In this document: one piece after another, positions 25,310 to 37,234 of the stretch
How positions within the stretch are numbered: position 1 is the stretch's first letter
How the letters are laid out: each line of letters starts with the position of its first letter
Source of the DNA: Rotaria socialis
Taxonomy: Eukaryota; Rotifera; Eurotatoria; Philodinida; Philodinidae
Assembly (NCBI GenBank): GCA_905331475.1
Contig: CAJNYU010001813.1
Location: forward strand, 62,001-126,000
Direction of reading: 5' to 3'
Length of the DNA stretch: 64,000 nucleotides
Translations under genes and position numbers: made by a program
The notes under the pieces: model-generated
Databases searched by the model: none
Told to the model about the DNA's origin: nothing
The model's input: only the letters and a program-made list of their open reading frames with translations

Positions 25310-28300
25310 TTTTATTTATAATTTTTGTTTTAGAATAGTTTATAGTTTCTCTGAAATATTCAAAAAAAATCATCTTTAATATTTGGTTAAATAAAAATAA
25401 ATTTAATTTGCATGTTCCTGATGAACCATATTATCGAACCAGTTTTTAGATTGCAAACGATGAACTAATTGATCGATGATAATCTTCGACAATTAAATTA
25501 TAGTCAGTATAGACATTTGCAATACTGTTTGTCGTGTAAATGACTTCTTCTTTTTTTTATGAAAAAGTACGATGAGATTCATAAATTGAGATTATCTCTA
25601 TTGAAGTAATTGAAACAGATCTATTTCAAAATTCTAGAACAAAGACAATAGAACGAGGAGGTTTTTATTAATTACAGAAAGATTTGCTAATACTATATTC
25701 AATAGAAATTCATTTCCTAAAAGCACTTTTTAAAGCTTTTTGAAATAAAAATTGTTGTGAAATTCTAGAGAAATGAAGAACTAAAATTTTATTAACTATT
25801 AAATTGACATAGTGTAAAAGACAACGATTTAGTTTTAAGCTTATTTTCAGATCGAATTCAGATCAAATAAAAAACATTTACAAAGATGTACATGAAGTAA
25901 ATGATTTATTGGTTACGTTCACATATTGTTTGTAATAACTAGCAGATTCAGTTCTATTGATATTTATCTACTATCAGTCATGCACTTAAAATCTTAAAAT
26001 TATGTTTCTCTCGATCTTATAACAAACTAAAACAACCATCTATGAAGAGCATAGCAAAGAGTATTTCATTTCTTGTCTCACAGATTTGTTCACAGTGAGA
26101 TTAGTCTTTTTCTTTTTTTCTTATCGAAAGATCTATCAATAATGAAACAGTTGCTTCTGCAGGATATATATGCTGTCTTCATTTACATAGTATGTTTTCT
26201 ATATCTAATACAACGTTCATGAGAATGGGAGCGATGCATTTCGCGTAAGTTGAATTATAAGTTCTACAAATCGATACAAACTATTCTTTTCCATTGGTTG
26301 ATTAGTTAAACCGTTAAATGAATCGAATGTTTATATATCAAAAATTTTAAATAGTACTTCAGACAAAAAATCTGCGTTCAAAATATGGTCAAAAACATAA
26401 GTTTTCATACTTGAAAGTAAGATCTTAAGATCTTTTGTGGTCTCTTTACAAAAAAATATTCATATGTTAAAGTAGTATAGTAAGAAGTCCCGGTGTATTG
26501 CTATTGTTTGATTTTTGTGAATTACACTACTGGTCAAGATTCTTAGAACAGACAATTTTTTAGCATTCTCATTATATCTGCTGGCATGTCATAAAACTAG
26601 ACGCCTAAAGGAATCTCTAAGTAATTAGTCTTAATTATTCCTCATTTATACAAAATCATGTGAAAACATATAACTATCTACGAGATATTCGATTATTTTC
26701 ACACATTTAAATAAACGGAGTATAATTTTCTAAAATACAAGTATCTTTTAGGAAATGCCATTTTCATAGTACACATAATTTGATTTTGATGTGGCTATGA
26801 AGGAGAATCAAATAGTAGAAAAAAAGAGGACTTTTTCATGGCAGAATTTACTTGTTTCTGCACTATTTCATCTGATTTTATATGCAATCAGTAAAATTGA
26901 TCAAGAATTTACAATACAAGTAGCATGATATCTACAAAATTTAATGTTTTTATATCTTATTCTTTCAACTTAGTCTAAAAATCGCATAAATCAATGATAT
27001 TTAAAAAGAAAATTACTATTTATTGAAGTAATTCATTTTAATTGCAATATCAGTTCATTTGTCTATTGTCGAATTCAGAGAATAGCATTGAGAGCTATCA
27101 CTCCTAGTAAAAAAAATATTTTTCGATGTCCCTTAAGAGAAAAATTCAAAAGGATGAACTTCAAACAATATATTTCATGATCAGAATGACGTCTATCTCC
27201 TTAAAGAGTTTTTCAAATTAAAAAAAGGCTACATCTTCCTATACACTAGTGTGATGAATAATTGGGAAATGTTATCAGGTTTTTCCAGATTAAACCCTAT
27301 TAAATTATTTATGAACTAATCGATTTAACCATTAATTATCTACAAGACGATATTTTATCATGTTTTGATGACTATCTCATAGAAACAATGATAAAACAAT
27401 GATAAAACAAGAATGAAACGTTTAGCTTGTTCGAAATACAAGAATCTCTTTAGTGAAGATTGATATCGATATCGATTTATTTGTTCGATCGAAAGATGTC
27501 ACCATCACACTTTCCAATACTTATACTATTACAGTATCTTGATTAAGTCTGTATAATAAAAAGTTTAATGTTATAAAAGTTGCATATTAAGACCATAAAA
27601 TTTCCTTCACTATTACATAATAAGCATTGACATTGAGAATACTTTCTTTTTCTATTGCCATTACTCGTGTTAAGACAGATGTTGGTTAGTCGTTCGTTTT
27701 CTATGATGAATAATAATACGGGAAGTTATTATCCTTTTCTTACTAATCTTATTCTTCTTATTTTCCTTTTGCATTCTTTGTTTATCACTTATGATGTTGT
27801 CCTTATGGCAGAAGACGAAGTTAGTACCATACAATACTAAGAAGAATTATCATGATTGTATTTTCTACATGAATCGATATTGAAGTAAGATATGCTATGG
27901 AACTGATATGAGACTATATTTTACAGATATTTTTAATGATATCCTGTCATAATCAACATATTTTCTATGCGATCTCTTTCCTCACTCCATCCATTATATT
28001 TAATTTCTACACATGGTTATTTTGTCATCGCAATCTAAACTTGTTTTACGTCGAATTATTTACTCAAAACATCAAATTATGGAAGTAGGATTATTTCTTA
28101 GGATAAAAATTATAAGAGAATATTTGATATTCTTAAAAACATTTTTATTCAAGACATTTCATACGTATGTATAGATCAGATTTAGTTTTGTCTTTGACTC
28201 TTCAAATCAATAAATACAGACGAAATCTTTTAAATAAGCTGTTTTTCCTTTTTATTAATGATTGTCTGCCAGTCTCTTTTTGTTATTAAGAATATTGTTT

Positions 28301-30639
28301 AATGTGTATTATAAAGATCACAGACAAGAAAATTTTTAGGCTTACGAAATCTTAAAGAGTTTGATAAAAATTCTGACAGATTATATGTAAGATTACTTTT
28401 GATATAGCCGCTACAAACATAATCAATGAAATAAAATGATAATGCAACTTGTTTCATGCGTTATATAGGTAAATAACGCACGATCATGTATTATTTTCAA
28501 AATAATGTATTTAAAATGCATGAAATAGGTTATATTATCATGTAGTTGCACATAAATCGACTACATGAATTATGCTTTTGAATCTAATCGTAATATAATT
28601 TGAAAAGCTTATAAACAGATGAGAAAGTAATGCGTACTGATATATTGATAAGAAAAATGTATTCTTTCAAAGTTTTGTTCTTACGATTGTGACTAAATAA
28701 GAAACTTGATTCACACAGTAGAAATATTTTACATGTTACCAATTTAATTAAGAAATTTTGTTTTTGACGAGATATCTACTATCTGAAAGTAATTATGATT
28801 CTATATATCTGATTCAAAAGTATACGATGCATATTAATCATTTTGTATGTAAATAGAATTATGTACTAATTCTCTCTGTTCAAAGTTTCGTTTTGTTTTA
28901 ATTTAATACTATATCTTCTAATTGATATCATAATAACTACCTGGCTGACTATTAGAAAACTATCTAAATGATTTTGACCGCATGCCAATTCTTCTCTCGT
29001 AGTTAATTAGTTTAAGGTGAAACAAAAATGAGTATACTGTTAATCCAATGAATTGAACATTCATTTGAATGTTTTTATGTTGTTGCCACAGAAAACAACA
29101 GATACATTCGTAAATACAGATGCTACTTTTTGTTCTCTTATTCAACTCGATGTTATAATGAAAAAAAAATTTAATTGCTTAGAGTTCTCAATTTGAAAAA
29201 AATATTTTAAATTATTTTAAAAATAGAATCACATTCTATACAAATTTTTATGATAATTTTAAGCTGAAAGAAATCTTACGATATCAAAGCGACAAAAAAT
29301 TATTTTTATTACGCCAATATGTAATTAGCTTTCTGTCGATGTTCAAGAAAAAACATTTCACAAATTTCTATCGTTAAATCGAAGATTAATTTTGGGGCAA
29401 ATTTATTCATTAGAAAATTGATTTAGAAAAATTTCAATACTTCTATAGGAAGATAACGAACTTCCTTTGAGTTAACTTTTCTACGCTAATTTCAACTTAG
29501 ATTACTCCAGATACTTGGAAAAAACTAGTGCTAGAAGTTTGATTTCACAGAAATCATTAAGAAGAATCTATTGGTGATAACGTCTTTCAGAATAAAACAT
29601 TGGCTTTCACTTTATGTACTGTTATTAAATAATAATTCATATTGAAATAAAATTTCTGAAAAAATTTAGTAAACTATATAGAAAATTTCTTAGGCTAGGA
29701 AATCTATATATTGCATTACTTTTTGCAAAAAAATTGGTTTAGTTTTTGTCAACAATGTTATGGAGTGTAAATATGCAAACGAACCAATATCGTTGTAACC
29801 AGAAAAAAGTTCAAATCGTATAAACATTTCTTCAGAACTTCTAGATAATGATTAGATAAACATTTTTATTTCAAGATTTACGAGTATTTTTTTTTATAAA
29901 GCTGATTCCTGTGAAGAAGTTTTTTGACGCTTGATTTTACTGAAAATTTCATCGCAAGTGGCATTCACTCTCTAATATTTATCTCGAAGGTTTCGGATAT
30001 TTTCTTGTATTCTTAGTAAAATATACAAATGATTTTCTGATAAATTAGCTCATTAGCTAGATAATTTTGATTAATAGTCAACTGAAAGAACCATTCTTTT
30101 GACATATGTCTATGAATAGACAAAAAGGCCGCGACGAAAATATTCCTTGGTAATACCCAAAGTTGCATGTATTCATTTTTTTTACCCGAAATAACTGATA
30201 TATAATCTAATAAGAAAAAATGAAGAAAGAATGAAAGGCAATCTAGAAATTTTCGACATCTTATATAATTGTCAATATCTCTTTCGTAGATGTTAGTTTT
30301 TTGTAAACTGATGTGACTTTGTATCAATTTCTTAATCAAGTATAAAGTATGATCTCTTGACTGAAACAGCCAGCAGTTCGTGATATTGAAAACCACCTAT
30401 CGAATTTCATATAGAAAAATTTTCAATTGTATTGCGTGCTTCATCATACGATATGAAGATGTATTTCAATCCATATAAAGCATAAGTTTTTTTTCCTTCG
30501 TTTTTGTGTTAGACTTCTAAACAATACAACGCGATATTATAAGTCACTAATAAAACTGCCAACGAAATAGTTCATATTTCCTTCGATTCAGTTCTTTTTC
30601 TTCGGTGCTTTTTCTACATGGTTGTAAGAGAGAGACGGN
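25310..30639. other. Long gene-poor stretch
   Basis: More than 5 kb of AT-rich DNA with no open frame that resembles a protein and no tRNA. Frames near 27655, 28960 and 30013 are short and isolated, without splice partners. An assembly N lies at 30639. Confidence 0.5.
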
Positions 30640-30756
30640 AAATGGATGCATCATTCTCGAGATATTGCATATTGATGAAAACGGCCATTTTCCAAAAAAT
30701 GCCGTAAAATTAACCTCTCTTCAATATGCAATATCTCGAGAATGATGCATCCATTT
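30640..30756. repeat. Perfect 36-bp inverted repeat beside an assembly N
   Basis: The 36 bases at 30640-30675 (starting AAATGGATGCATCATTCTCG) recur as a perfect reverse complement at 30721-30756, with a 45-bp spacer that itself contains short complementary pieces (ACGGCCATTTT and AAAATGCCGT-like). The left arm stops exactly at the unresolved base 30639. The DNA to about 31015 looks like a degraded dispersed repeat. No gene is seen from there to 31856. Confidence 0.8.
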
Positions 30757-31856
30757 TCACTGAAACGTTTTGAACCTTCTAACATCGATGAGACCTATTG
30801 TTAGGAAAAATTTCAGTTCGAAAACCTTTCATTAAGTTTTCCTGTAGATTCCTTGCCGAATGGCGAAAATTTAGTAAAACGGTTATAACTTAGAAAGAAA
30901 GGCCTAATGGCACGAAATCTTTTAGGCTTTTCTAGTCTCACTGGGTCCTACTTATGAGCACAATATGAGCCCGAATGATTGGTATCACTTGGAGACCTTC
31001 CCTCGTAAGATTAAGTTTTTTTATTATATTTTATTCTCAGAATAAGGCGTACTATGTTGATATCTATTGGCACAAGTTCTCAAGCACGTTGACATACGAT
31101 CACTTTTAAATATTTGTCACGTAATTTACAATACACAATGAAATCCAACTTATATTAAACATGTTGAAATAACAACAAGACAGATTACATAAACGAAAAG
31201 AGATTTTTGGAAGTTACCTCAAGTGTCTGTTACTCTTCAGCATAGTACTTATTTGCAAAATGTAAAATAAAGAATAGCGTGTTAGAATAATAGAATAAAA
31301 ATAAAAAGAATCTCCATCTAATAAAATTTCAGTAGACGATGAAAAGAAATAAAAAAGGATTCTGTTTTCTTATCAATGTCAACATCGATTTGCTGTTTTT
31401 CTTTCATAGATGTGTAAGACATCGTCAACTCGAATAAAAATCTTTTTCTTCTTTTCATATGCCGCATTCATTTGTTAACGACAAAGAAACAACTTCGTCT
31501 CTTTTCTTTTCGTCGCACCGATGAAAATGTCAAGAATATTAGGATGAAATATTAGAATCAAAATTCAGTGAAATATACCGTATAGATTCAGTGAAGAATC
31601 CAAATATTTTATTCATCGCCGATCTCATACTGTTTAGAAAAGTGGAGTGTGGCAAGAAAAGCATAGAGTCTACTACTTTCAAGTAAACGACTATAACGTC
31701 TATATACCTTCAACCTGCTTTTTTTCTTTTTTCTTTCGTATTACAAGTATGACTTTGATATTTTATTCTCATCAAATAACTGCATCGCAGTTTCTTAATA
31801 AAATTGTTATGATCATTTTACTAACATTTGCTCTTTAGGATCGATGGTGTTGTTAT

Positions 31857-32861
31857 ATGATCGTTCGAAATACTCTTTGTAAACGTACAATAATTGCTTA
31901 TTGTATATTTTTCTTTACTGCTTTACTTATTTGGAAATATCATGAGAAATCAATTAAAATAGAAGAAGAAGAAGATACATTAAAAGTAATTATTTCATCA
32001 TCACTTGTTAATACAATAAATAGTACCACAACAATAATTGAAGAGAACGAAAAACAAACAAATTCAACATTATCCATCAATGAAAATCGTCTTGATTATT
32101 GGCTCATAAATAATTCTAGAACACTTGGAATAAATTTAACAGCGATTATTGCCTCAAAACGACATGGACAATATCTTGTTTATGTTTGTCATGAAAATTG
32201 TGGAGGTGAATTCTTAAATATACACCACTAAAAGAAATTGTTTTTTGAATCTTTTCGATTTAATTAAGGTTGGGGAGATCGTCTTCGTGGTATAATGAGT
32301 ACATTTATGTTATCATTAATGCTTGACCGTAACTTTCGCATTGAAATCACTCATCCATGTAATTTAACTCATATTCTTCGTCCAAATTTATATAATTGGG
32401 CACAACCAATTGATGGATTAGTAGCTGTCGATCCTATAACACACCACCGTCATTTTAATTTAACACGTAAAATGTTAATAACAACAGCAAATGCTCGAAA
32501 AGAAATTCTTTCAAATGTTTCACAAATTTTACTTAATAATCGCTCAATTAATTCTATTTGGTCTGAAGATGTTTTGTATTGGGCAACTAATAAAGATTAT
32601 TTCTATCAATTATCGAATAATATGTTTTACAGAAAAAAATTTAAATCTTATGGAATTATGACTAAGTATAATATCAAATTAGAAATACTTTTCCCATTAT
32701 TTTATGAAATACTTTTTCGCCCTGTTGACAAAATTCAACAACATACGTTACAATTCAGATTGAAACCAAAAAAGAATCCCATTATTTGTGCGCAAATACG
32801 AACAGGTAAAATATTTCAAATGATGAATCATCTTAATATTCTATTGATTTCTGTAGTATAA
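31857..32861 (+). pseudogene. Fucosyltransferase-like type II membrane protein, 3' part missing
   Basis: Exon 31857-32205 encodes a short cytosolic start, one membrane anchor (residues about 9-27) and a serine/threonine/asparagine-rich stem with N-glycosylation sequons. Exon 32269-32805, joined in phase by a 63-bp intron, carries CHENCGG, then GWGDRLRGIMSTFMLSLML and ICAQIRTG. This pattern is typical of invertebrate Golgi glycosyltransferases related to O-/alpha-fucosyltransferases that use GDP-fucose. The second exon ends at a good GTAAAA donor, but the C-terminal catalytic portion is not found before the LINE at 33.7 kb or beyond it; reading on gives a stop at 32861. It is therefore a truncated gene, a pseudogene or one with a distant last exon. 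An acceptor-like TTTAG lies 18 bp before the ATG. Confidence 0.6.
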
Positions 32862-33699
32862 GTCATGCATGATTTTGACAGAATTTTCATATTTTCTTTC
32901 ATCATCAAAATTAAAAATGTTGACTTATTTCATTTCTGTGAATGTAGTTGACTTTTTCATCAATATGAAGCACTTCAAGGATTTATTCGATTTCAACATA
33001 CGAACACATTTATTTTGACTTGACATATTCGTAGCATATGGTACTTTAAAACTTTATCGATAGAGGATCATAATTTTGAAATGTCACTCTCTTACCATCA
33101 GTAAGGTGCATATCATGAATCTAGTTTATTTCCTTTGATAATAAAATATGTGAAATATTGATAGAAAAATCATAATCATTCTCAAAGAAAAATGATCGTA
33201 TAAACTACTGCTTGCAAGAAGCACATAGTCGGAGGACAACAGTATATTCATTTCTTTTTCTTCGTCGATTTTTCAACTTTATTTTTTTATTATCAAAAAC
33301 AAATTTTTACAATTTATAGATTCTTGAGTAATATTTTTAAATTCTTCTTCTTCTTCTTATAGTAATAATAATAATAATAATAATAACAAGTTAATGTTAA
33401 TTATTATCAGTTTCATATATATAGTCAAAACTCAGTTTTTTCGAAAAGAAAATATCGACCTGACATCTTGTTCCTTACTGTATTTTTTGAAGACGTTACT
33501 CATTCTTATCTATAGAATTATACAAATAGATATATACGTATGTAAAACGATGTATATACGATGAATTGTTTTTGTCTATTTTTTTCTTGATGTCTACCAT
33601 AGCTACATAACAGCTGTCTGATAATATATTCTTTTTCAATTAATTTTTTTACTTCAAAACAAAATTCTTTAATGAACATAAATTAGCAAATTTTACATA
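32862..33699. other. Sequence between the truncated gene and the LINE
   Basis: AT-rich DNA with stops in all frames; a weak possible exon near 32948-33020 decays after about 20 codons. It contains the two microsatellites listed separately. Confidence 0.45.
33342..33387. repeat. Adjacent CTT and AAT microsatellites
   Basis: About six CTT units (33342-33358) are followed within a few bases by about eight AAT units (33363-33387). Confidence 0.9.
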
Positions 33700-36600
33700 C
33701 TGAATAAATTAATTGTGATTTTGTTGTTTTATCCATTCAGTCGAGTCCGACTCTTGGCGATCCGATGAATCAGACCTCTCCACATGTTTCTGTTATGTGC
33801 CATTGTGTTGAGTTGGGTTAATGTTAAATGTGTGTCTTCCTTTATTGTGTCAATCCATCTTTTCTTTTGTCTTCCTCTGCGCCGTTTACCACCGACCATG
33901 CCAAGCATTATTTCTTTTTCTAACGAAGCTTGTCGTCGCATTATATGTCCAAAGTATGATAATTTTAACTTCACCATTGAAGCTTCCAGTGAGCATTCAG
34001 GTTTTATTTCTTGCAAAACAGATTTGTTGGTTCTTTTCTCCGTCCATGGAACACGAAGTAATCTTCTCCAGCACCAAAGTTCGAAGGCGTCGATTTTTCT
34101 TCGATCTGCTTGTTTTATTGTCCAACTTTCACATCCATACGTTGTTATCGGAAAAACCATCGTTTTGGTTATTCTAATTTTGGTGGCCAAGCTGACGTCC
34201 TTGCTTTTGATGAGTTTGTCCAGGCTAACCATTGCCTTTCTACCCATAAGAAGTCTTCTTTTTATTTCGTTACTGCAGTTACCATCGATGTTTATACTAG
34301 AGCCCAAGAAAATGAACTCTTTGACTATTTCCACTTGATCATTGTCGATGTAAAATTCTTGAATGGGTGCATTTGTCATCACGAATGTCTTTTTCATATT
34401 CAGTTTTAGTCCTGCAGCTGCACTTTCCTCTTTTACCTTCCGTAGGAGGTATTGGAGGTCATCAGCTGTTTCGGCCATTATTGTAGTGTCATCTGCGTAA
34501 CGTAAATTGTTGATATTTCGTCCACCAATTTTTATACCACCTGCTGCTTCCTCTATCCCAGCTTTTCTCATTATATGCTCTGCATATAAATTGAATAAGT
34601 ATGGAGATAGTATGCAGCCTTGCCGCACACCTTTTCCGATGTTGAACCAGTTTGTATTTCCATAATCCGTTTTCACCGTTGCTTGTTGATTGGTGTATAA
34701 GTTCTTCATAAGGATAATCAAATGCTTTGGCACACCCATTTCCAGTAGTACAGACCAGAGTTTCTCATGATCTACACAGTCGAAAGCTTTACTATAGTCG
34801 ATGAAACATAAGTAAAACTCTTTTTGGTATTCACGAGCTTTTTCCATCAACCACCGTAGATTTGCTATTTGGTCGCGTGTTCCCCTTCCTTTTCTAAATC
34901 CTGCTTGTGTGACTGGCATTTCCCGTTCGAGAAAAGGTTCCAATCGCCGTTGTATAATCTTCAGCATGATCTTGCTGGCATGTGAGATAAGAGCGATTGT
35001 TCGGTAATTTGAGCAATCTTTGGCATTTCCATTCTTTGGTATGGGAATGAGTAGCGATGTTTTCCAGTCTTGAGGCCATTTTTGTGTTTTCCATATTTGT
35101 TGGCATAATTTTGTTAATATTTTCACTGCATCTTCTTTAATTGTCTTGAAGCATTCAATCGGAATACCGTCATGTCCAGGGGCTTTCCCATTTGCTAATG
35201 TTTCAATGGCGAATTTAACTTCGCTTTCCAAAATATCTGGTTCTAGTTCATAATTATCAAGTTCCAAATTTCCTGTACCATTGATTTCCTTCTTGTATAA
35301 TTCCTCGGTGTATTGTTTCCATTTGTTTTTGATTTCATCACCATTTATTAAATTTTTACCATTTTGATCCGTTAAGGTGCCGTTTCTAGGTATAAATTGT
35401 CCACGGAAGTATTTTATCTTCTTGAATAAATCTCTTGTCATACCTTTCTTGTTGTATTCTTCTACTTTTTCACACTCTTGCATAATTTGTTTTTCTTTGT
35501 CTTTTCTTGCTGCCCGTTGAAAGTCGGCGTTAAGTTTTGTAATGACTTGTCTGTTTCCATTTGCTTTGGCTTCTCGTCTTTTCTTCGCGATTTCCAAAGT
35601 GCTTGACGATATCCAGTTGTTTTTCTTCTTCTTTGTGATTGTCGGTATATTTATTTTCGTTTCGTCGTTGATTATGTCGCGTATTTCTTGCCATAATTCT
35701 TCAGGTTCTTTGTCCATCAGATTGAGCGCGTCGAATCTGTTTTTTACTTCTATCTTGTATTTGTACGGGATGTTTTGTAAATCGGGTTTTGCTGTTTGTG
35801 TTGATTTGTGATGTTGTTTAAGCTTAATTCGAAGACACGCTAATAATAGTTCGTGGTCAGTGCCGCAGTCAGCTCCTGGTCGTGTTTTGATTGATGTTAT
35901 TGAGCTTTTCCATCGTCTATTGCAGAGGATATAATCAATTTGGTTTCGATGCTGTCCACTTGGTGTTGTCCATGTGTATATTCGTCGTTTCGGTTGTTTA
36001 AAACATGTATTGGTGATGATCATATGATTTTCTTGGCAGAAATCAATCAATTTCTCGCCTGCTTCATTGCGTTTTCCCAAACCAAATTTTCCAGCTATAC
36101 CAGGTACTGCCGTTTCGCCAACCTTTGCATTCCAATCACCAATTATCAGAATGGCATCTTTCTTTGGAACGTCGTCGAGCGTTTGTTGTAATTCCATGTA
36201 GAAATCTTCAATTGTTGATTCTTCCGCTTCTGTAGTTGGTGCGTAGATCTGTATTATTGTTAAGTTCGTTGGTTTTCCATGAAGTCGAATAGTAATCATT
36301 CTATCGTTTTTTGGATAATATCCGATTACTGAACTAACGAGTTTCTTGTTTAATACCATGGCCACTCCATTTTTTCTGGTGTTTTGGTTGCCAGAATAAT
36401 AAACTTCGTAGTTGCCTGATGTGAAATGACCAGTTCCTGTCCATTTGAGTTCACTTATTCCAAGAATGTCTATTTTGATTCGATCCATTTCTGATTTGAC
36501 TATTTCGAGCTTGCCTTGGTTCATACTTCTTACATTCCATGTACCAATTTTATGTGTTTTTAAAAAGCTTTGGTCTTTCCGCTTGTATCTGTAGTGCTCA

Positions 36601-36960
36601 GCGATTGAACTTCCTTTCGGCTTTGATTCAATAGCGTCATTATTTACAGTACTAATTGTACTCGGCCTTGACTCTTCCCCAGTCATCTTTTCGGTGCCTT
36701 CCGACCTGGGGGTCTCATCTTCCAGCACCATAACTTGAAACATCGTTGATTGTCTGCTCATTGAATTTTCTTGGTAAGAATACTGAAGTGGTTTACCATT
36801 TCCTTCTTCAGCGCAGTCCGAGTACTTCGTAGCAATCCACTATCGCTGCTGCCCGATAGTTTCTGCGTACGCGCATTGACCTTAAAGATATCTTTAAGTT
36901 TCTCTCTCATACCACGCAGAGGTTGCACGTTCCGGCTTCATGAGAGTGAATCCAGTAGTT
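33700..36960 (-). mobile_element. BovB/RTE-type LINE, apparently full length
   Basis: One uninterrupted ORF with short flanks and higher GC than the surroundings. Both flanks match BovB beyond the protein. The leader (minus strand, upstream of 36761) contains GAAGGAAATGGTAAACCACT and AGTATTCTTACCAAGAAAAT, very close to the known BovB/Bov-tA core. The end contains AAGAGTCGGACTCGACTGAA, again like BovB. No poly(A) tail is seen, as usual for RTE elements. The exact ends and target-site duplication were not resolved, so the limits are approximate. The intact ORF suggests recent insertion. A tRNA-His gene lies about 25 bp beyond the approximate 5' end. Confidence 0.85.
33729..36761 (-). CDS. LINE endonuclease/reverse transcriptase polyprotein, BovB/RTE clade
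   Basis: An open frame of 1010 residues with no stop or frameshift. Residues about 70-310 are an APE-type endonuclease: GTWNVRSM at 73-80, SELKWTG at about 103-109, GDWNAKV at 208-214, QIDYIL at 274-279 and TDHELL at 301-306. The central part is the reverse transcriptase, with AGFRKGRGTRDQIA, FIDYSKAFDCVDH, GVRQGCILSP and the catalytic YADD at 755-758. The C-terminal 150 residues (YGCESWT, AFELWCWRRLLRVPWT, GRRRGRQ-like KRRRGRQKKRW, AKSRTRL) are diagnostic of BovB/RTE elements. It would nick target DNA and prime reverse transcription of its own RNA. The first 65 residues are poorly conserved, so the true start may be later. Confidence 0.93.
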   Translation of the reverse strand: MSRQSTMFQVMVLEDETPRSEGTEKMTGEESRPSTISTVNNDAIESKPKGSSIAEHYRYKRKDQSFLKTHKIGTWNVRSMNQGKLEIVKSEMDRIKIDILGISELKWTGTGHFTSGNYEVYYSGNQNTRKNGVAMVLNKKLVSSVIGYYPKNDRMITIRLHGKPTNLTIIQIYAPTTEAEESTIEDFYMELQQTLDDVPKKDAILIIGDWNAKVGETAVPGIAGKFGLGKRNEAGEKLIDFCQENHMIITNTCFKQPKRRIYTWTTPSGQHRNQIDYILCNRRWKSSITSIKTRPGADCGTDHELLLACLRIKLKQHHKSTQTAKPDLQNIPYKYKIEVKNRFDALNLMDKEPEELWQEIRDIINDETKINIPTITKKKKNNWISSSTLEIAKKRREAKANGNRQVITKLNADFQRAARKDKEKQIMQECEKVEEYNKKGMTRDLFKKIKYFRGQFIPRNGTLTDQNGKNLINGDEIKNKWKQYTEELYKKEINGTGNLELDNYELEPDILESEVKFAIETLANGKAPGHDGIPIECFKTIKEDAVKILTKLCQQIWKTQKWPQDWKTSLLIPIPKNGNAKDCSNYRTIALISHASKIMLKIIQRRLEPFLEREMPVTQAGFRKGRGTRDQIANLRWLMEKAREYQKEFYLCFIDYSKAFDCVDHEKLWSVLLEMGVPKHLIILMKNLYTNQQATVKTDYGNTNWFNIGKGVRQGCILSPYLFNLYAEHIMRKAGIEEAAGGIKIGGRNINNLRYADDTTIMAETADDLQYLLRKVKEESAAAGLKLNMKKTFVMTNAPIQEFYIDNDQVEIVKEFIFLGSSINIDGNCSNEIKRRLLMGRKAMVSLDKLIKSKDVSLATKIRITKTMVFPITTYGCESWTIKQADRRKIDAFELWCWRRLLRVPWTEKRTNKSVLQEIKPECSLEASMVKLKLSYFGHIMRRQASLEKEIMLGMVGGKRRRGRQKKRWIDTIKEDTHLTLTQLNTMAHNRNMWRGLIHRIAKSRTRLNG

Positions 36961-36983
36961 TACTATAAAAAGTAATTTCATAT

Positions 36984-37053
36984 GCCACGGGCAGGAATCG
37001 AACCTGCGTCATCCGGACCACAACCGGATGTACTACCATTATACTACCGCGGC
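36984..37053 (-). tRNA. tRNA-His (GTG)
   Basis: On the minus strand, GCCGCGG and CCGTGGC pair as a 7-bp acceptor stem (one G-U). D-arm, anticodon stem TCCGG/CCGGA with loop TTGTGGT (anticodon GTG), and T-arm CAGG-TTCGATT-CCTG are all canonical. The A and B boxes are intact. At 70 nt it is slightly short but folds without mismatches, so it should be functional. It lies immediately upstream of the LINE. Confidence 0.93.
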
Positions 37054-37234
37054 TTGGGTATCATTGCAAGTTAAGTCTTGTGATTAAGAGTGCTTAGTTT
37101 CATTGTTTTCTTGTTAGAGATCATTCTTTAGAACTTTCAAGGAATATATCCTTTATTTTCTTTTAGAAAAAAGCGAAATCTAATCACACACAAGAGTAAA
37201 ATAAATAATATAAATTGGATCAGTTTATCTATGT

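Noticed and set aside
30013-30396. 127-codon minus-strand frame
   Set aside because: Hydrophobic and irregular, with no splice partners, no family motif and a composition like the surrounding DNA.
33784-36191. Several plus-strand open frames of 80-184 codons
   Set aside because: They are antisense shadows of the LINE ORF, caused by its higher GC content.
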